A stretch of 64,000 nucleotides of DNA, taken from contig NZ_JHEP02000001.1 in the NCBI RefSeq assembly GCF_000657795.2, positions 124,001-188,000 of the forward strand, written 5' to 3'. Below are positions 61,858 through 64,000 of the stretch, one piece after another. This DNA comes from Bordetella pseudohinzii (lineage in GTDB: Bacteria; Pseudomonadota; Gammaproteobacteria; Burkholderiales; Burkholderiaceae_B). Each line of letters opens with the position of its first letter. Positions within the stretch are counted from its first letter, which is position 1. The translations under genes were made by a program, and so were the position numbers. The notes beneath the pieces were generated by a model. That model was not told the origin of the DNA and made no database searches. It saw only the letters and a program-made list of their open reading frames with translations.

Positions 61858-62277
61858 ATGCCCGAGATTTCCGCTTACCTGACCTTCGACGGCGATTGCG
61901 CCCAGGCCATGCGCTTTTACGAGCACGCCCTGGGCGGCAAGCTCGAAGCGATGATCCGCTTTGCCGACGCTCCGCCCGAAGTGCCCCGCGATCCCCAGGA
62001 CAGCGAACGCATCATGCATGCCCGCCTGACGCTGGACGGGCAGGCCATCATGGCCTCGGACGCCGGCAGCTGTCAGCCCTATGAGGGCAAGAAAGGCGTG
62101 TCGCTGGCCCTGACCTACCCCACGGTCTCCGACGCGCAGCGCGTCTTCCGCCTGCTCTCGGAAAACGGCAATGTGATCATGGACATGCAGCCCACCTTCT
62201 GGGCCGAGTCCTTCGGGATGGTGATCGACCAGTTCGGCACCTCCTGGCTGATCAACGGCGCCATGAAGAAGACCTGA
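61858..62277 (+). CDS. VOC-family protein, PhnB/YhdH-like glyoxalase fold
   Basis: 139 residues. ISAYLTFDGDCAQAMRFYEH and the closing MVIDQFGTSWLINGA are typical of PhnB-like vicinal-oxygen-chelate proteins (two beta-alpha-beta-beta-beta units). Enzyme activity is unknown for this branch. ATG 61858 is preceded by AGGAG at good spacing; an upstream in-frame ATG is weaker. Confidence 0.88.
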   Translation: MPEISAYLTFDGDCAQAMRFYEHALGGKLEAMIRFADAPPEVPRDPQDSERIMHARLTLDGQAIMASDAGSCQPYEGKKGVSLALTYPTVSDAQRVFRLLSENGNVIMDMQPTFWAESFGMVIDQFGTSWLINGAMKKT

Positions 62278-62284
62278 ATCCCAC

Positions 62285-62304
62285 GGGCGCCCGCGCCCTT
62301 TTTT
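62285..62304 (+). terminator. Intrinsic terminator after the VOC gene
   Basis: Stem GGGCG with CGCCC around CCCG, followed by six T residues, 8 bases after the VOC stop and just before the MFS gene. Short but well placed. Confidence 0.8.
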
Positions 62305-62315
62305 GGCTGACCTCC

Positions 62316-63752
62316 ATGCCACCTTCCCTCACCGGGCGCCAGCGCTGGTGGGCGCTCATGGTCTTGTGCCTGGGCGTGCTCATGATCGTGCTGGACACCA
62401 CCATCGTCAACGTCGCCCTGCCCTCGATCAAGGCGGACCTGGGCTTCACCGAAGCCAGCCTGGTCTGGGTGATCAACGCCTATATGCTGACCTTCGGCGG
62501 CTTTCTGCTCTTGGGCGGACGGCTGGGCGACCTGCTGGGCCACCGCCGCGTCTTCCTGGCCGGGCTGACCCTGTTCACGCTGGCCTCGGCCGCCTGCGGC
62601 CTGGCCCAGGGGCAGGCCGCCCTGGTGGCCGCGCGCGCCGCCCAGGGGCTGGGCGGCGCCGTGGTGTCGGCCGTCGCGCTATCGCTCATCATGACCCTGT
62701 TCACCGAGGCAGCCGACCGCGCCCGCGCCATGGGCGTCTACGGCTTTGTCTGCGCTGGCGGCGGCAGCCTGGGCGTGCTGCTGGGCGGCCTGCTCACCAG
62801 CACCCTGAGCTGGCACTGGATCTTCCTGGTCAACCTGCCGCTGGGGCTCATCGTCTTTCTCCTCTGCCTGTGGCTGCTGCCGGCGGGCGGCGGACAGCGG
62901 CCCTCGGGCGCGCTGGACGTGGCCGGCGCCGTCACGGTCACGCTATCGCTCATGCTGGCCGTCTACGCCGTGGTCAATGCCAACGAGGCGGGCTGGCTGT
63001 CGGCGCAGTCCCTCACCCTGCTCCTGCTGGCGGCCGCGCTGATGGCGGCCTTTCTGCGCATCGAGGCGCGCGCCGGCTCGCCGCTGATGCCGCTGTCGCT
63101 GTTCGCGCTGCGCAATGTCGCCACCGCCAATGGCGTGGGCGTGCTCTGGGCCGCCTCCATGTTCGCCTGGTTCTTTCTGTCGGCCCTCTATATGCAGGCC
63201 GTGCTCGGCTACACGCCCATGCAGGTGGGGCTGGCCTTCCTGCCGGCCAATCTCATCATGGCCGCCTTTTCGCTGGGCGGCTCGGCCCGGCTGGTCATGC
63301 GTTTCGGGATCCGCCCGCCCCTGGCCGCCGGCCTGGCCCTGGCCGCGCTGGGCCTGGCCTGGTTCGCCCGCGCGCCGGTCGACGGCAGCTTCATGCTCGA
63401 CGTGCTGCCCGGCATGATCGCCCTGGGCGTGGGCGCCGGCATCGCGCTCAACCCCATCCTGCTGGCGGCCATGAGCGATGTCGATCCCGCCGACGCCGGC
63501 CTGGCCTCGGGCGTGGTCAACACGGCCTTCATGATGGGCGGCGCGCTGGGCCTGGCGGTGCTGGCCAGCCTGGCCGGCGGCCACAGCGCCCGCCAATTGG
63601 CCGCCGGCGCCCAGCCGCTGGCCGCGCTGACCTCGGGCTACGCCCTATCTTTCGCCGCCGGCGCGGTCAGCGCCGGCCTGGCCGCGCTGGCCGCCGTCGT
63701 ATTCCTGCGCCGCGGCCGCCACGCCGCCGCCCCCTTGGGAGATCCCTCATGA
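62316..63752 (+). CDS. DHA2-family MFS drug exporter (14-helix type)
   Basis: 478 residues with 14 predicted helices. LDTTIVNVALPSIKADLGF (about residues 22-40, motif D1) and LLGGRLGDLLGHRRVFLAG (motif A) mark DHA2/EmrB-type proton-driven exporters. It starts 11 bp after the terminator, and its stop overlaps the GFA gene start as ATGA. Confidence 0.93.
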   Translation: MPPSLTGRQRWWALMVLCLGVLMIVLDTTIVNVALPSIKADLGFTEASLVWVINAYMLTFGGFLLLGGRLGDLLGHRRVFLAGLTLFTLASAACGLAQGQAALVAARAAQGLGGAVVSAVALSLIMTLFTEAADRARAMGVYGFVCAGGGSLGVLLGGLLTSTLSWHWIFLVNLPLGLIVFLLCLWLLPAGGGQRPSGALDVAGAVTVTLSLMLAVYAVVNANEAGWLSAQSLTLLLLAAALMAAFLRIEARAGSPLMPLSLFALRNVATANGVGVLWAASMFAWFFLSALYMQAVLGYTPMQVGLAFLPANLIMAAFSLGGSARLVMRFGIRPPLAAGLALAALGLAWFARAPVDGSFMLDVLPGMIALGVGAGIALNPILLAAMSDVDPADAGLASGVVNTAFMMGGALGLAVLASLAGGHSARQLAAGAQPLAALTSGYALSFAAGAVSAGLAALAAVVFLRRGRHAAAPLGDPS

Positions 63753-64000
63753 ACTACCACGGCAGTTGCCATTGCGGCGACGTGCGCTTCGCCTTCGAAG
63801 GCGAGTTCGGGCCCGCGCTGGCCTGTAATTGCTCCATCTGCCAGCGCAAGGGCTCGCTGCTGTGGTTCATGCCGCGCGAGGCGCTGCGCCTGGAAACCCC
63901 CGACACGCCCCTGTCCGCCTATACCTTCAACAGCCATCGGATCGCGCACCAGTTCTGCCCGCGTTGCGGCATCCATCCCTTCGCCTGGGCCCAGGACCCT
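63749..64000 (+). CDS. GFA/DUF636-family protein (partial, C-terminus cut by window edge)
   Basis: 84 codons visible. Zinc-binding cysteines CHCG near residue 7, CNCSICQRKG near 26 and FCPRCG near 73 are the GFA (glutathione-dependent formaldehyde-activating) signature. ATG overlaps the MFS stop (ATGA), so it belongs to the exporter transcript. Role in formaldehyde or other electrophile binding is inferred from the family. Confidence 0.88.
   Translation, partial: MNYHGSCHCGDVRFAFEGEFGPALACNCSICQRKGSLLWFMPREALRLETPDTPLSAYTFNSHRIAHQFCPRCGIHPFAWAQDP

Noticed and set aside
1-64000. tRNA, rRNA, CRISPR arrays, insertion sequences, prophage or integrative elements
   Set aside because: Looked for and not seen: no cloverleaf-like genes, no spaced direct repeats, no transposase or integrase genes, and no flanking terminal repeats.

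Overview
The window is chromosomal DNA from a high-GC (roughly two-thirds G+C) betaproteobacterium. The gene content and style fit the Alcaligenaceae (Bordetella/Achromobacter group): a Bug/TctC-type periplasmic binding protein, a DadA/Lrp pair, an imuA-imuB-dnaE2 mutasome, a GTP-type PEP carboxykinase, and many 4-bp start/stop overlaps. This placement is inferred from gene families, not from a database search. Coding density is very high. I see no rRNA, tRNA, CRISPR array, insertion sequence, phage gene or plasmid origin.

Layout, 0-14.4 kb: truncated tadA, an HAD phosphatase and a small secreted Cys/Pro-rich protein, then a leftward six-gene Mrp/Pha cation/proton antiporter operon (phaAB-C-D-E-F-G). 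A 457-bp AT-rich regulatory gap with a tandem palindrome precedes a Bug receptor gene. Next come an SbcD/SbcC-like nuclease-ATPase pair and dadA, divergent from an Lrp-type regulator.

14.9-23 kb: a DUF502 membrane protein, then a compact group of a Tgl-like transglutaminase homologue, a divergent but catalytically complete MurA paralogue and a small nucleotidyltransferase. After these come glpR-glpD, and a leftward oxidoreductase/DJ-1 pair.

23-39 kb: two complete tripartite export operons. The first is tetR-MFP-ABC ATPase-permease-OMF, with a perfect 11-bp-arm palindrome in its promoter. The second is marR-FUSC-DUF1656-HlyD-OMF, an AaeXAB-like aromatic-acid or fusaric-acid exporter, also with a palindromic operator. 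Between them lie small housekeeping genes (YbaK, NRDE, MAPEG, CPBP, ArfB) and queE-queD.

39-47.8 kb: an esterase, a soluble chemoreceptor-like protein with inverted domain order, the SOS-boxed imuA-imuB-dnaE2 mutasome, a hypoxanthine/uracil-DNA glycosylase, and fetA-fetB iron export. The DNA repair and metal-stress genes lie next to each other.

47.8-64 kb: mostly housekeeping and small accessory genes: pckG, an M20 amidase-thioredoxin-EamA operon, a GNAT gene opposite a MocR regulator, glutathione reductase, macrodomain and DUF72, LysE, DAHP synthase, an I78 inhibitor lipoprotein, a ParB-like protein, a LON-domain protein, a VOC protein, a DHA2 MFS exporter, and a truncated GFA gene at the right edge.

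The strongest candidate for something undescribed is the transglutaminase/MurA-paralogue group at 15.7-18.7 kb. Secondary candidates are the hook-less SbcC-like ATPase, the inverted soluble chemoreceptor, and several clean palindromic operators.
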